A stretch of DNA of 64,000 nt from Bostrychus sinensis (GCA_020698575.1 CM036248.1:13297729-13361728), one strand, 5' to 3'; positions 33,235 to 45,284 are shown, counted from the first letter of the stretch. Translations and numbers: made by a program. Notes: generated by a model from the sequence alone, not told the origin.

Positions 33235-33600
33235 TCACTCAGCATGACAGTAGTGAGACCTAAAATATTGTACAGTTTAAAGACAGAGACACCGAGTACA
33301 TCAGAGGGACAGCTTATGTTAGGTGTTTTAGAGATAAAGTTAGAAAGGCCAGACTGAGATGGTTTCGACATGAACAAAGGAGGGAGAGTGAATAAATGAA
33401 TGAAAATGAATCGGTATACGGATGCTGAGGTTAGCGCTGCCAAACAGAAAGCCTAGAGGAAGACCAAAGAGGAAATTTATGGGTGTAGTGAAAGAGGGAG
33501 AGTGTAAGAGAAGAGGATGCAGAGGACAGGGTTGGACAGAGACGGATGATTTGGTGTGGTGGCCCCTGAAGGGAACAGCAGAAAGAGCAATAGAGTGTCC
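33235..33600 (+). mobile_element. Degenerate non-LTR retrotransposon 3' end
   Basis: A broken frame shows RWFRHEQRRE-like sequence, then NRKPRGRPKRKFMGVVKEGE and LVWWPLKG, the pattern of LINE-encoded C-terminal tails in fish (GRPKRRFMDVVKED). Frame breaks and lack of a reverse transcriptase core mark it as a dead 5'-truncated copy. Confidence 0.75.
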
Positions 33601-33849
33601 TGCCATTGGTGGAAAAGATCTAGTGTTCAATCAGGAACTGTTAGTGTCAATGATATTTGTAAATGGGAGCTATACATGTTATTTTAGGGGCAATGCATTC
33701 TCACTCAACCATCTAATGTTAGTGCAATTTCCACAAACAAGCTATGGTTAAACTCTTCAAACATGTTAACTTTATTGACATTTCTAGGTGTTTTTGATCT
33801 GCCTGAATTAAAAATACAAATAAATAGGCCTGTATGTTGTAATCTAAAT

Positions 33850-34285
33850 CAGTTGTACTCAACCTTTTCACACCAACCTCAGAAAATATTTGGCTTTTCA
33901 AGTATCATCTTTAATGGTCTTGAGAATTACTAAGAAAGGACTAAACATAGACTAAGCAAAGGTCTAAGCCAGGACTAAACTAGGATTAAAATCAGACTAA
34001 ACCTGGAGTAACTCACTGACCTAGACTGAACCAGGGCTACCCCAGGATATAACTGGGACTGTTCCAGGTTTGAGCCAGAAAAAAAACATAATATAACCGG
34101 GACTAAAGCAGAACTAAACCAGGATTAAACAGTGGTCTGCACAAATTTAATCTCCAACCAGAGCAGGATTAAAACAGGAACAAAAGTGTCTTTAAATTAA
34201 ACTAAATCAGAACTTTAATTACAAAAGACTCTCGAGTACCACCAGAAGAAGCCTGTGTGCCACCAGTGATACCTGAGAACCACTG
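33850..34285 (-). mobile_element. hAT-like minisatellite element, opposite orientation
   Basis: Ends CAGTTGTACTCAACC and CCTGAGAACCACTG; the inside is CAGGACTAAACC-type repeats, the reverse complement of the 31746 copy. Flanks ATCTAAAT and AACTGAAT agree at 6 of 8. Confidence 0.75.
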
Positions 34286-35401
34286 AACTGAATAAAATAA
34301 ACCTAAGAATAAACAAAATTGTGAGAGTGTTTTGTCAGCTCTGTTTAAAAATGTACTGAAGACAATGTTGCTCATAAATCCCCTTTTTAAACAAGCGTCC
34401 GCTGAGCTGTCTCATCACGTCTCGTATCGCTCTAAATCGCACCTTTCCAACTCGAACACAAGACCGTTTGCCACATTATAATCAATCAAGGATGAGGGAA
34501 AAAAAGGCACGATGACAAACAATGACAGTGTTTTCTCTGGATTCGACAAAAGCCTTAAAACAAACTTGTCACCGTGATTTCCTCCTCAATAAACGAGGGA
34601 CGCACCACTTTCGGAGCCTACCCACGAGAGACGCAGGGTTGACTGATAAAACAATATGAGCGCAAAGAAGACACACAAACCCTAGAGATACGCCCTGACA
34701 TTTCCCACTCAGCTCTATATAGACAAAATAACACAGCAAAAACAGATTATGAGTTTAAAATGTTTTTTTTAGCAGATTAATGAACATATTTCTACCCAAG
34801 TTGCACTGTAGGATTTTTTTTTGCCCTCCAACAAATCAGCGCACCGATAAAGTAATGCGTTATGAATTTAAATTGTGCAATCTAAACCGTGGCAGCCACT
34901 AAATTAACAGGCATTTCACCCCGATTGGCGTTTTATCACGTCTCAAGCACCAGGCGATGGAGGAAAGTCAACAGAGGACTTTTTAGAGAGACTGTCTGCC
35001 ACAAAAATAAACAGGCGGAAAAGGAGGCGGTGTTAGTGGCTTTTAGTGATGGAGAAGTTTAACCAGAGGGCAAGGAAGTACCTAATTAAAAGTTATTGTT
35101 AATTCAAAACAATATTACAAGAAATGATGACTTGAGTAACAGAAGCATAGTATTATTGAATGTAAGGCTTGTTTAAGTTAAAGTATTTTTTTAATTACTA
35201 CTATTATTTTTACTAGAACTACTACTTCCTCAAAAACTGCTATAACATCTGGTACAACCACTATTACTGCAACTACTACTGTTACTACTAATACTACGTC
35301 TGCTGCTACTAATGGGTCAGTGAAGAATAGCTTTACTCATTTAGACAAAGAATTATTAGTAAAATTTTATCTTTTTCTTCCCCCCAAAAAATTTAAAATT
35401 C

Positions 35402-35854
35402 TTAAAGGTCCGCTATTATGCTAAATCAACTTTTTTGAGCTTTTAACCATGTTATAATGTAGTTAGCACTTCAAAAATATACCTGAAGTAGTATTTTATT
35501 TTGTTCTCCTGTGCGTTTCTAAAGGCCGTACACTGTCACCGGACTTGCTCTGATAATTTCTGCTCTTAAACTGCCGTCACTATGAAGCCGTCAGCTCATT
35601 TATCTCTCTGTTAGTGTCATGTTGCTAGTAGCCATGCTAAATAGACATTTTATGCTCTGTCGGTCCCCACTGTTGCCAACAGGGGGCATCAGACACCTAA
35701 TCCAAGTCTTCTCTACAAAGACACAAGTAACAGCTCCGACATTTTCCATATATATACTATACATTATTTTAAGTTATAAAACGTGAAATACTAATGCGAA
35801 GGTGTCCAAAATTATTTCAAAAAGCCTGAAAAAAGCATTATAAACGATCTTTAA
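35402..35854. mobile_element. piggyBac-like MITE
   Basis: Left TTAAAGGTCCGCTATTATGC, right GCATTATAAACGATCTTTAA: imperfect inverted ends beginning and ending in TTAA, the piggyBac target. Related to 55023-55439 and 960-1185. Confidence 0.75.
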
Positions 35855-35879
35855 ATTAATTAATTACTTACTACTTTTC

Positions 35880-36070
35880 TAAGTATTTTTTTTTACTGTT
35901 ACTACTATTACTACTACTACTATTATATTACTATTTTTTACTGGTGCTATTATTACTACTGCCTCTTCTGGTAGTTTTACCACTTGTACTGCAACTGCTA
36001 CATCTAAAACCACTACTAATGCTATTAATACTACTAAAACTACTACTACTGTTTCTATGACTACTAGGGT
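35880..36070. repeat. CTA/TAC-rich tract
   Basis: Degenerate ACTACTACT repeats with AGTTTTAC-type interruptions; one of several such tracts in the introns (another at 35200-35330). Confidence 0.85.
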
Positions 36071-37106
36071 GAACAAAACTTTTACTTTCCACCACTGACT
36101 TTAAGCCTGTTTTTCGCAGCTCATCATGAACACTCAGTTAATAGGTTCTTTACTTTAATTATTACCATTTTCTGCATCGCGGCGGCGTAAGGCGTGGGCC
36201 AGATTGTCCCCGAATATCGAGCTCCGGCTACAAAGGCAGTTAGCAGTGATTGCCTGTTAAATGGAGTTGCCGTTTAAAAAAAAAACAAAAAAAAAAACAG
36301 CCAAATACTTATGAAGCACCGGGACAGGACAATCCATAGCATGCATTGATCGGCTTTGCCCGGTCAGGCCCGACGTGAGCCTCTTCTCTCTTTAATGCCA
36401 GGGCCCCCTAGTCAATACCCCCTCATACTAACTAGAATAAAGTGGGATTTCAGAAACTATTAAGTCCACCCTCCCAGCTAATGTAGTTGGACTCTGATGA
36501 AATCCCTTTAAAAAGGAGGGAAAATTGCCTTGGGTTATGGGTCAGCACTCACACTCTTCTCTCTACGCGTCTGGGGCTATATGACTGATAAAAAAAAAGA
36601 AAGAAAAGAAAAGATACTTGGAGAAAGAAGACAGACATAGAGGAGATAGACGGTAGGCAGAGGAACAAAGAGCTTGAAGCAACACTATGCAGTTTTTGGA
36701 CAGTGTATTTTCAAAACTGACTGTAGTGGTAGATCAACTCTTAATGGTATGAACTGCCACTCCCCTGACTCCTGAGCGCTTCTTGTTTTTAACACTGTAT
36801 TTTGTTGTCACTATGTAACTCAGGGCAGAGGGTAGGTCACTCTTTGAGCTACTAGTAAGGTACGTAATGACGAATGGAAAATAGCTAACAAATAAAAACA
36901 GCTTATACACCACAATGTCTGATGTATATTAGGTATATATTGGATAAACAAGAAATAGCAATTTAGCCCCTTACACCAGTGGTTCCTCTAACCTTTTTTG
37001 TCCTGTGTACCCCCTTAGATTTTTATTATACCAAGAGTACCTCCTCACTTATATGTTGATAATTCTTTAAAAAATATATTTACCAATGACATATTATACC
37101 TACACT

Positions 37107-37500
37107 ATATTTCCAAAAGTATTCACTCACTCACCCAAATAACTGAATTAGGATTATGGTGTGGGGTTGTTTTCAGGAGCTGAGCTTGGCCTCTTAGTTC
37201 CAGTGAAAGTAACTCTGAATGCTTCAGCACCAAGAGATTTTGGACAATTCCATGCTCCCAACTTTGTGGGAACAGTTTGGGGATGGCCACGTCCTGTTCC
37301 AACATGATTGCATCAGAGCACAAAGCACAGTCCATAAAGACATGGATGAGTGAGTTTGGTGTGGAAGAACTTGGCTGAACCTGCACAGAGTCCTGACCTC
37401 AACCCGAGAACACCTTGGGGATGAATTAGAGCGAAGACTGCGAGCCAGGCCTCCTCCAACATCAGTGTCTGACGTTGGACGAGAACGTCAGACACTGTAG
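37107..37500 (+). mobile_element. Tc1-like deletion derivative ending in a perfect hairpin
   Basis: Same family as 4617-5121: TCACCCAAATAACTGAATTA joined to GATTATGGTGTGGGGTTG and the transposase C-terminal region (GTCCTGACCTCAACCCGAGA). It stops near 37475 in a perfect 14-bp inverted repeat, CAGTGTCTGACGTT (37463-37476) and AACGTCAGACACTG (37484-37497), with a 7-base loop. Non-coding. Confidence 0.85.
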
Positions 37501-38663
37501 ATGTCTGATATAAAATTTGGAACAGTGAGTTATTTGTTTTATGGCATGTGCTTGTTACAAACACATCGGCCACTTTCTGTAAAGTCAGCTGTAAAAATAC
37601 AATGTATTTTTGTGATAAACACAGTACTGAATTATTTTAACAATGTTATTGTCTATAAATTACAAAACATAAAAGTTAAAGATAAAATTTGGCATTATTT
37701 TTAATATTACAGATAATTACTGTAACCAAAACTGAATTTTACTGATTTATTGATTATGGTTATTTACAGTTGAGATTTTACAGATTTTTACAGTGAAATT
37801 AACAGATATTTTTTTACAGTATACCTTTTCTATTGTTGTCAAAGTTAGGCTACTGTCTTATCACCATAGAAAGAGAGAGCAAAAGTTGTAATGTGTTGCT
37901 TTAAAAGAAACTGAAGTTGCGACATTCTCTCTATTTTCTCTGTATCAAAGTAGCCCTGTCTCGCTCTAAAGGTCACCCAATAAAGGTCACCGTCATAAAT
38001 CCGAGGTGGACCAGATTACGCTGCACTTTTCCACGAATAAAACCCATCGAGTTGTACCGCTGCTAATAACGTGCCCTAAAACTACATTGATTGCAGTAGT
38101 CATCGTGTACCCTGACCTATGTCTCTGTCTTGTGTTATTGTACGCCTCTCGCTGTTTAACCCCGTGATTTACCTTTTTGTCCCGGGATGGTTCTTCATAA
38201 AACAATGAGAGCAGTTTCATTAAGTGTTGGAGGGTGATAGGACACTGTGAACAGTGCTCCAGAGACCTGTGCTGTGAGACAGACTCTGTGTCGCTCTGTG
38301 TAACCCCAACAGAGGAGGTATCTATTAAATATTCTTACTCCTAGACCTGCAACAATCTGTGCAGCAGTGTTTTAACCTTAACTATAATTGTGTTTTAGCT
38401 CTAACTGACCTGAATTAATGGTTTGGACAATTTGTTTCAAACTATTGTAACCACAATAAATAAAATATAAAAAACAAATACCAAATATGTCTAAATAAGG
38501 GACATTATTGTAATGTCAGGTTATGAACTTTAGTCTCCAGTGGCCAATTGCTGATTTGTTTGTCCTGTATCATCTGACCTTTAAAATTAAAGTCAAGACC
38601 TTAACTATACATAAGGGTTTTATGATTAAACCATAAAACCACAAAGTGAAGAACACCTTTATA

Positions 38664-39200
38664 CAGGGTTCATACACTTTTTTCCCAATACTTTTCCATG
38701 ACTTTTCCAAAATGCTTGACAAAATTTCCAAGAGCCGAATGACTGAAATGACTTATAAAAAGTATTCAAAATGTCCAGTGTGGTGCATTAGAAACTTTTT
38801 CTGCAGTTTCATTTGTTAAAAATTGGAAATTAGCCATTTGGGAAAAAAACCAAACAAAACAAAACAAAAAAACAAACAAACAAACAACCCCCAGAAATAT
38901 ATTATTCCACTAATTTTACTGACTTATGGCCTACACACCAGTGATTAAAAGATCATTTTGCTTGGTAAGTTGGTTCAGAACGTATTTCATAAAAGTAAAT
39001 TAAGATATAAAGTAATCATGTTGGCAGGCTGGTGCAGGTTTAACTAGTAGTGGTCGAATGTTACTTAGACTGTTTAAATTTCCAAAACATTTCCAAAACT
39101 TTACACAAAAATATAAAATTCCAAAACTTTTCCAGGGCCTGAAAGTTGCATTTTAAAATTTCATGGCTTTTCCAGGTTTTCCATTACTGTATGAACCCTG
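38664..39200. mobile_element. MITE with CAGGGTTCATACA ends
   Basis: Left CAGGGTTCATACACTTTT; right ACTGTATGAACCCTG is its inverse. The inside repeats CTTTTCCATGACTTTTCCA phrases. Flanking duplication not evident. Superfamily not assigned. Confidence 0.7.
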
Positions 39201-39757
39201 TTTTAAGCTGCATGGGACAGTAATGCACAAAATGTAAACATTATGTGATATTTATGACTCTATTAGTAACATTAAATAATCAGTAAATGAACACTGTTAA
39301 TCCAATGCAGACCACAAGCACTAGTAGCGTTTTCTTAGAGGTTGGTAAAGTTCACTAATATGATTAAAAATATAAGATAGAGAGTAAACTGTTAAAACAA
39401 TGACTTAAATGAATCTTAATTCCCAAAAAGCCTAGCTAAGCCTGACCTTAAACCTGCTCTTAACCAGGATTATCTTCCTACAACAATTTCCATGGTAATT
39501 TAGTCTGCTTCGTGGAATAAGTCCCATGTGACCTTCCCCTTGTATCTTGTATTTTTTTACCAGTGAAGTCACGTGCTGTAACTTTAAACTAATGATGGTA
39601 CTGAAAGGACCAAAACATCTATATTTATCTTTTAGTCAAGTGATTTTAATAAAAAAAAAAGACTTTGTGAGAAACATTTTTATCTTGGATGATTTAGAAT
39701 TAACCTGCATACAGTAGATACAACAAAATTAGACCTCAGTACCATTAATGGTTGGCT

Positions 39758-40175
39758 TAGGGCTGCACAATATATGGCAAAATTATCTTTAGTTATTGCA
39801 ATATTCATTTCATTGTCTTTCATGTGATGGGAACTTTGTCTTCGTCTCTGAAAATAATTGTCTATGGGGAGATCAGATACAAATGTCTGTTTGTTTCCAA
39901 GTCCTAATCTAATCTTTGTTTAGACCTGTTTATTACTGATCCTACCCTGGCTTAATCCTTGTTTAGTGCTGAACTATGACCTTGCTTAGACATGGTTTAG
40001 TGTTAATTCAGTCTTAAAAACAAATTTAGCCCTAACCTATTACATTTTTGTATACATTAAAAATAAATTTTGTTCCCTTTTCTTTACTTAAGGGACATCC
40101 CAATTTGACATTCAATATTGCAATATTAAAAATAGCTATTGCATATTGTATTCTTTTTAATATTGTGCAGCCCTA
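39758..40175. mobile_element. MITE with TAGGGCTGCACAATAT ends
   Basis: Left TAGGGCTGCACAATATATGG; right AATATTGTGCAGCCCTA, an inverted repeat. A piece of the TTTAGTCCTGG family (about 39900-40015) lies inside, so it is nested. No clear target duplication. Confidence 0.7.
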
Positions 40176-40817
40176 CTTAACACTTGGTCTTAGGCAAACA
40201 CAAGGGAAAGGGAAAGTATACAGGAGGATAGTTGGGTGTGCTATTCTAAGTCACATTCACACACACTTCAAATCAAGTTGTTCCCACTTCACCATCAGTA
40301 GGTATTGCTACAGATACCTAAATATATACACACACTCTCAAAGCTCGTCTTATTTTGACAGCATATTAAAGCGTCGCATCAGTGGCCTATGAAATTCCCC
40401 AATTACCTCCAAACTTCTTTACGGCTTTCATCATTTTCTCCTCGTGTGGAGCAGTTTTAACACTATACATGGCCAGAATACCCAAGTAGAGCAATGTGTT
40501 TGTATTTTAGATGTGGGTTAACGCTCACACGCATGCACACATTCACAGCACAGCCCCTCCACACTGCTCAGACCACACTAGAGGCTCTACTGTACCCCAC
40601 GACATCAAGACTCAATGACAGCTATAGCCCCCGCTGTAGCACACTAAATAGGAGTGTGCTACATGCAGGGGAGTTATCATTGAGGTTGGCGCCCTAGTCT
40701 ATGGACAGATAGCACCACAGAGTCTACAGAGCCAAGCCAGGCCAAAACCCACATATGCAGCAGCTAGCTTCTACCACCACAGGCTAAAAAACAAAACCAC
40801 AGAGTCAGATACGGTAC

Positions 40818-40844
40818 CTGCTTTGTCAACCATGCTCCCATGGT
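40818..40844 (-). CDS. tenm2: Teneurin exon 8: candidate 27-nt microexon (splice site A, EGF7-EGF8 linker)
   Basis: Minus strand: acceptor tract TTTTCTCCCACTGCAG, 27 exonic bases, donor GCAG|GTACCG. Phase fits exactly: the G left by exon 7 plus AC gives Asp, and the last G pairs with AT of exon 9. Insert DHGSMVDKA, so TI-DHGSMVDKA-DGCPNLC. Vertebrate teneurins have an alternatively spliced insert of 8-9 residues between EGF7 and EGF8. Seen: splice sites, length, phase, no stop. Not shown: clear residue similarity to the human TENM2 insert, which I recall as GRQTAGTET. So this is a strong candidate, not proof. Skipping it keeps frame. Confidence 0.65.
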
Positions 40845-41762
40845 CTGCAGTGGGAGAAAACGTGCAAAAGGTAAGAGATCTGAAGAGTACTTTTGTTTAA
40901 AATAAATGCAAGCAACATCATGCAGAGCTGAAATGAACAACAGGCAAGGTTGAGATAAGCTAACGCTGAATGTCTGGTGCTATAGTGAAGTGTGCTTTGC
41001 GCCAAGCCGAGGCCTGACGTCTCTTTCATCTTAGGCTGATGCTGCAGTCAAAGCTGGCCTACTTTTCTAATGGGGGGAGATGGGGGAGATCAGAACCGTT
41101 CCCCTGTGCATATGTATGTGTTGTATAGGTTTATATGTAGGGGTGTGCGTTGGTGGTGACAGAGGAACGACACCAGGTGTGTCTCAAAAAACAAAACACT
41201 GTGAGTGAATCAAACGTATATCTCATCCGTCCAAAGTGACACTCGGCATGAGACAGTGATCGACTCAAAACTTAGACTCACGCATGCGCACGCACACCCA
41301 CGACGTGAGAGCTGTTTTCTGATCACAGGGAGGTGAGGAGTTTTACCTTTCATCACTTAAACTTTGGTGTTTCAAAGGCCATAAAAGGGAAAACTCAAGG
41401 GGTCTGCGGTTGAGAGGAACCTAAAATCGGCTAAACCTGCTCTTTTGTAATCCTCTCAACCCCACTTCTGAGATGACTTTTCTCTGTTGACTTACCTCCT
41501 ACACCAGCCCCCTCCTCAGCTCCCTAAGGCCGCTCCTTTCTGCTTCAACTTCTCATTTCCATATTCCTCTAACAAAGTGGAAAATAGCTACCACTTTAGT
41601 TTTGGTGCTTGGTGTTTTCTTTTTTTTTTTGTGCACACCCGTGTGTTGACAACCACACTCGCTCTTATCCACGCACTCAAAGACACACACACACACACAC
41701 GCACACACACACACAAACACACACACAAACACAAACACACACACACAAACACAAAGCCTCAC
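40845..41762 (-). other. Intron 7
   Basis: Holds the CA/GT microsatellite next to the exon 7 donor and a repeat-poor stretch upstream of microexon A, with TTTTGCACG and other pyrimidine-rich sequence before the acceptor. Confidence 0.8.
41683..41755. repeat. CA microsatellite abutting a splice donor
   Basis: Interrupted (CA)n on the plus strand, hence (GU)n in the transcript, beginning about 8 nt after the exon 7 donor (G|GTGAGGCTTTGT). Confidence 0.95.
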
Positions 41763-41948
41763 CGATGGTGCAGTGCTCGCCGTTCCAGCCCTGGTGGCAC
41801 TGGCACTTCCCATCTTTGCAGGTCCCGTGTTTGATGCAGAGCGGGTTGCACACTCGCTGGTCGCATCCCGCCCCGGTCCAGCCCTCCTCGCAGCGACAGG
41901 CTCCTCCCATGCACACGCCATGGGTCCCACAGTCGACCGAGCACACCT
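41763..41948 (-). CDS. tenm2: Teneurin exon 7: EGF6 and EGF7
   Basis: 186 bp, one-base phase both ends. VCSVDCGTHGVCMGGACRCE, EGWTGAGCDQRVCNPLCIKH and GTCKDGKCQCHQGWNGEHC, ending TI. Acceptor CTACAG; donor G|GTGAGG. Confidence 0.97.
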
Positions 41949-42199
41949 CTGTAGGCAAGCAAACAATCAAGCATTTTACACGGTTTCATCACAGGGGAAG
42001 GGATGTGCACAGTGACCAGGTTATTTACATTTATTTTATGTTTTTTAGCATACAGATGAACAAAATCAAACATGTTGCTGTGTATCTTAAGAAAGTTGTC
42101 AAAAGTCAACAGACGTGAAAGATCTATACTTAAAATAAAGTACTGTTATGTCAATACAATATATTCAATACAAGAAAGTTTACTTAAGTATAAAGTACT

Positions 42200-42330
42200 C
42201 ACCACTACTACTACTACTACTAAGACTTTTTATAATGCTGCTACTAGTACAAATGCTATTCTTCTACTATTTACTACTACTACTACTACTACTGCTATTT
42301 CTACTATTACCGCAATTGCTACTCCTGCAC
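42200..42330. repeat. CTA/TAC microsatellite tract
   Basis: CACTACTACTACTACTACTA and later TACTACTACTACTACTACTG inside an AGTAAAGTACT-type interspersed repeat. Confidence 0.9.
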
Positions 42331-42458
42331 AGTTTCTATTCTTTTCTCCATTTTCTAAAACTGCACTTAAGTATAATACGTTACTAAAAGTATCTAGTTA
42401 CTTTACACCTCAGATAGTTGCAACATAACAATAACAATTTTTATTTCTAGAAAATATT

Positions 42459-42787
42459 AATGCATTGGCTTTATATTGCACCTTTCTAGATACTCAAAGT
42501 GCTTTACACTGTATTATTCATTCACTCCTCAGTCACACTCGCTGCTGGTGAGCTACTACTGTCCTGGGGCAGACTGACAGAGAAGTGGCTGCCATTTTGC
42601 GCCTGCGGCCCCTCTGACGACCACCAAACACAAAATCACACTAACACAGTCATACAGTACAGGCAAAGTGGATGAAGTGTCTTGCCTAAGGACACAATGA
42701 CAGTTTGCAATGCTGATAGTGAGGCTCGAACCACCAACCTACAGATTTGTGGGCAAACGTCTCTAACGACTGAGCTATTGCCGCCCC
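42459..42787 (-). repeat. tRNA-derived SINE, nearly complete
   Basis: The minus strand starts GGGCGGCAATAGCTCAGTCG, with an A box, then GGTTCGAGCCTC (B box), GTCCTTAGGCAAGACACTTC, a core with GTCTGCCCCAGGACAG, and tail AAGCACTTTGAGTATCTAGA. This is the best-preserved of four copies, showing the family comes from a tRNA gene; it is not a tRNA gene itself (no proper cloverleaf fold expected past the B box). Confidence 0.85.
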
Positions 42788-43907
42788 AAAATAGACATTT
42801 AAAGATCTATAGAAACCAGTAGAAGAAGCTAGCGGACAAACTGAGCACTGCTGGAAGAGAAGGACAGTCATGTTTCTTGTTTAAGCTTTTGTATGAAGGT
42901 TATGGCCCTTTTTTTTAACTGAATTAAGTATTTTCATTTGAAATTTTTCCATTGGGCTTTCTATAAATTCAACAGCATGTCCCTGCAGAGCAACCGTAGA
43001 TGCACCTAAAACTACACTCTGCACTTTTTATACAGAGTTTTAATTTCCTCCCTCTCCTTTTCTTTCCTACTATAAAAATTTTGCAAACACAATCATTTTG
43101 CAATAGTCGCTAATGGCTTTTGCAGGGCAGCTTATAAATTTACAGGCCCAATTGTACATAGATAACCCAAAGGCAAAAAAAAAACAATAGAGTGGAGAAA
43201 TATGTGCAGTACATTAATGATGCCTATAAAAGTCAATATTAATCACACCAACACTGTAACACATCATTAGTCACACATTAAAAACTGTGGCAAAGATGGG
43301 ATTTATATGAGATTTAAACTGTAATTCATTGTACAGTGAGTGAAGAAGTTCAATACAGGGTGGGGTTGCACAGAAATAAGCAGCTTTAGGTTATAAGAGT
43401 GGAGAACAAAGGGGGTAGAAAAAGGGAAGAATTTACACTAAACTTTATTTTATTTGAGGAAAACTGTTTTATCAACTAGTAGTATATTGTGGGAAGAAAT
43501 TTGTTATAATAAACAAGACCTTTAAACGTCATGTAGGCATTATTAACAAGCTTCCATGGATTTTTCTGTACCACTTGTCAGCATCAACTTGATAAGTGGG
43601 TATTTCAGCACTGTTTATGTCTTGTTAAACAGAGAAAAAGCACAAAAATAAAAACATAAATCGCAAAGAGGAAAACAAAGAGAGACATGGATAATTATTG
43701 TCAAAGCATTTACTAACAAGTCAGGGTGTTGTTTTCATTCACTTATTCAACCTCTTTCACTTTTTCCAGTTTGGGGTCATTGATGAGACGAGACTAACTA
43801 TGGGCCTTAGGCGGGGTACAACCTGGACAGTGGCCCGTTAGTTTCAGGGCTAACAGATAGACATTCATTCTCTATGGGGCAATTTAGAGTTACTAATTCA
43901 CCTAACA

Positions 43908-44165
43908 CATGATGATGAAAACCTAAATAGATCATTACTGATAGGTTTAGTCCCGATGTAGTCCTTGGTTATATGTTGATTTTGTTGTGTTTTAATCCTA
44001 ATTTAGTAGTTTAGGGTGCACTTAGTCCTGGTTTAGACCCAGTTTAGTCAAGATCAGTATTTCACCCTTGGGTTTAGACCTGGGTTAGTTCAAATTTAGG
44101 CCCATTTTTTGTCAATTTCTTGGCACATGTGGTCATACTTGGAGTGAAATCTTTGGGGACCACTG
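43908..44165 (+). mobile_element. hAT-like copy inserted in an older repeat
   Basis: Right end TTTGGGGACCACTG; the inside has TTTAGTCCTGG units. Exact duplication ACCTAACA at 43900-43907 and 44166-44173; the older repeat (TCACCTAACACAT...) resumes after it. The left end is diverged. Confidence 0.7.
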
Positions 44166-44730
44166 ACCTAACACATTAATGTTTTGGACGGTGGGAGGTT
44201 TTGCTGTTTTAAATAAAGCAATAACAGGAAATACTTGTGTTGTCATTGGGAGTGATGGATAAAGATAATTTCATGTAGTGCGCCTTCCTGTTTAAGTTGA
44301 TGTACAAAGAAGACACTGGTAAAGGCATGGATCAGAGTTTTAGATAGAGACCGAAATGGATGAGCAAAGATGAGCTATGTTTTAAGGTGAAAAAAAAAAT
44401 GTTGTGGTGGTGTCTTGACTGATGTGTTGTTTGAGGAAGTGGTCGCTGTCTAAAATAACTCAGACAGTGTGGATGTTGTGAGGTGACAGGGCTGCATTAT
44501 TGATAGAGAAACAGAAATTGGGAGCATTTTTTTGGTTGAGGCCTGATGAACGTGTCACTTTGATTAAGGAAGTGGCTTGCATCTGTTAGAAAGTTTTGGT
44601 GAGTGAGTTTTTCAGCTCTGATTAAGTTGCAGGGATGATGGATTTTCGGCAAATTGTAAAAGACTTCTTGGTTTGGGAAGTTGGTGAACAATAAAGGAGG
44701 TTGTTTTGAAACTGTAGCACACAGAGGCAT

Positions 44731-44823
44731 CAGACATAACATTATGACCACTGACTACCACAGTTCGCAGTTTTTGAGTATATGGGGCTGCATATTAGGC
44801 AGGTGGTCATAAAGTTTTGCCTG
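44731..44823. mobile_element. 93-bp minimal MITE of the 18610-19711 family
   Basis: Left CAGACATAACATTATGACCA, right TGGTCATAAAGTTTTGCCTG: little more than two inverted ends back to back. Confidence 0.85.
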
Positions 44824-44846
44824 ATCAGTATTTTGAAAGTTTAGAT

Positions 44847-45284
44847 CAGTGTTTCTACATAGAGTTATATGATTATTTATAGTACCTTTATATATTTGGC
44901 TTCCAAAGACTAAAAAACCTAAATCAGGACTAACCCAGGACTATAGCAAGGGATGGGACACTAAAGATGAACAAAACAGAGACTAAACCAGGACTAAACC
45001 AGGACTAAACCAGCAACTAACCAGGGATAAAACAGAACTAAAATAAGTCTAAACCAGGTCAAACAGGACTAAACTAAGACTAAACCAAGACTAAGCCATG
45101 CCTAAAACCAGAATTAAACTATGACTGAACCAGGACAAAGCTAGGTCTAAACCAGGACTAAACCAGGACTAAGCCGGGTCCAAAACCAGGTCAAACCAGG
45201 ACTAAACAAAGAATAAACCAGGACAAAACCAGGACTAAGGCAGGTCCTGGGGATACACAAAGCCAAAAAGGTTGGGAACCACTA
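44847..45284 (-). mobile_element. hAT-like minisatellite element with exact target duplication
   Basis: Starts CAGTGTTTCTAC, ends GGTTGGGAACCACTA; exact 8-bp duplication GTTTAGAT at 44839-44846 and 45285-45292. The inside is GGACTAAACCA repeats (reverse orientation). Confidence 0.9.

Larger units (their letters stand above)
30968..40817 (-). other. Intron 8 (9.9 kb), between microexon A and EGF8
   Basis: Longest complete intron. Holds, in plus order: hAT-like minisatellite element 31746-32855; LINE 3' end 33235-33600; inverted hAT-like copy 33850-34285; repeat-poor block 34390-34990; CTA tracts and a piggyBac-like MITE 35200-36070; repeat-poor block 36150-36560; Tc1 derivative 37107-37500; a MITE with ends CAGGGTTCATACA 38664-39200; and a TAGGGCTGCACAATAT element 39758-40175. 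Confidence 0.8.

Noticed and set aside
33422..33751. 109-codon frame with KPRGRPKRKF as a host DNA-binding protein
   Set aside because: The GRPKRKFMGVVKE context belongs to the C-terminus of a fish LINE, and the frame is broken upstream.
42700..42787. tRNA gene on the minus strand
   Set aside because: A and B boxes are present, but the acceptor stem does not pair and the sequence continues into a SINE body shared by three other copies.
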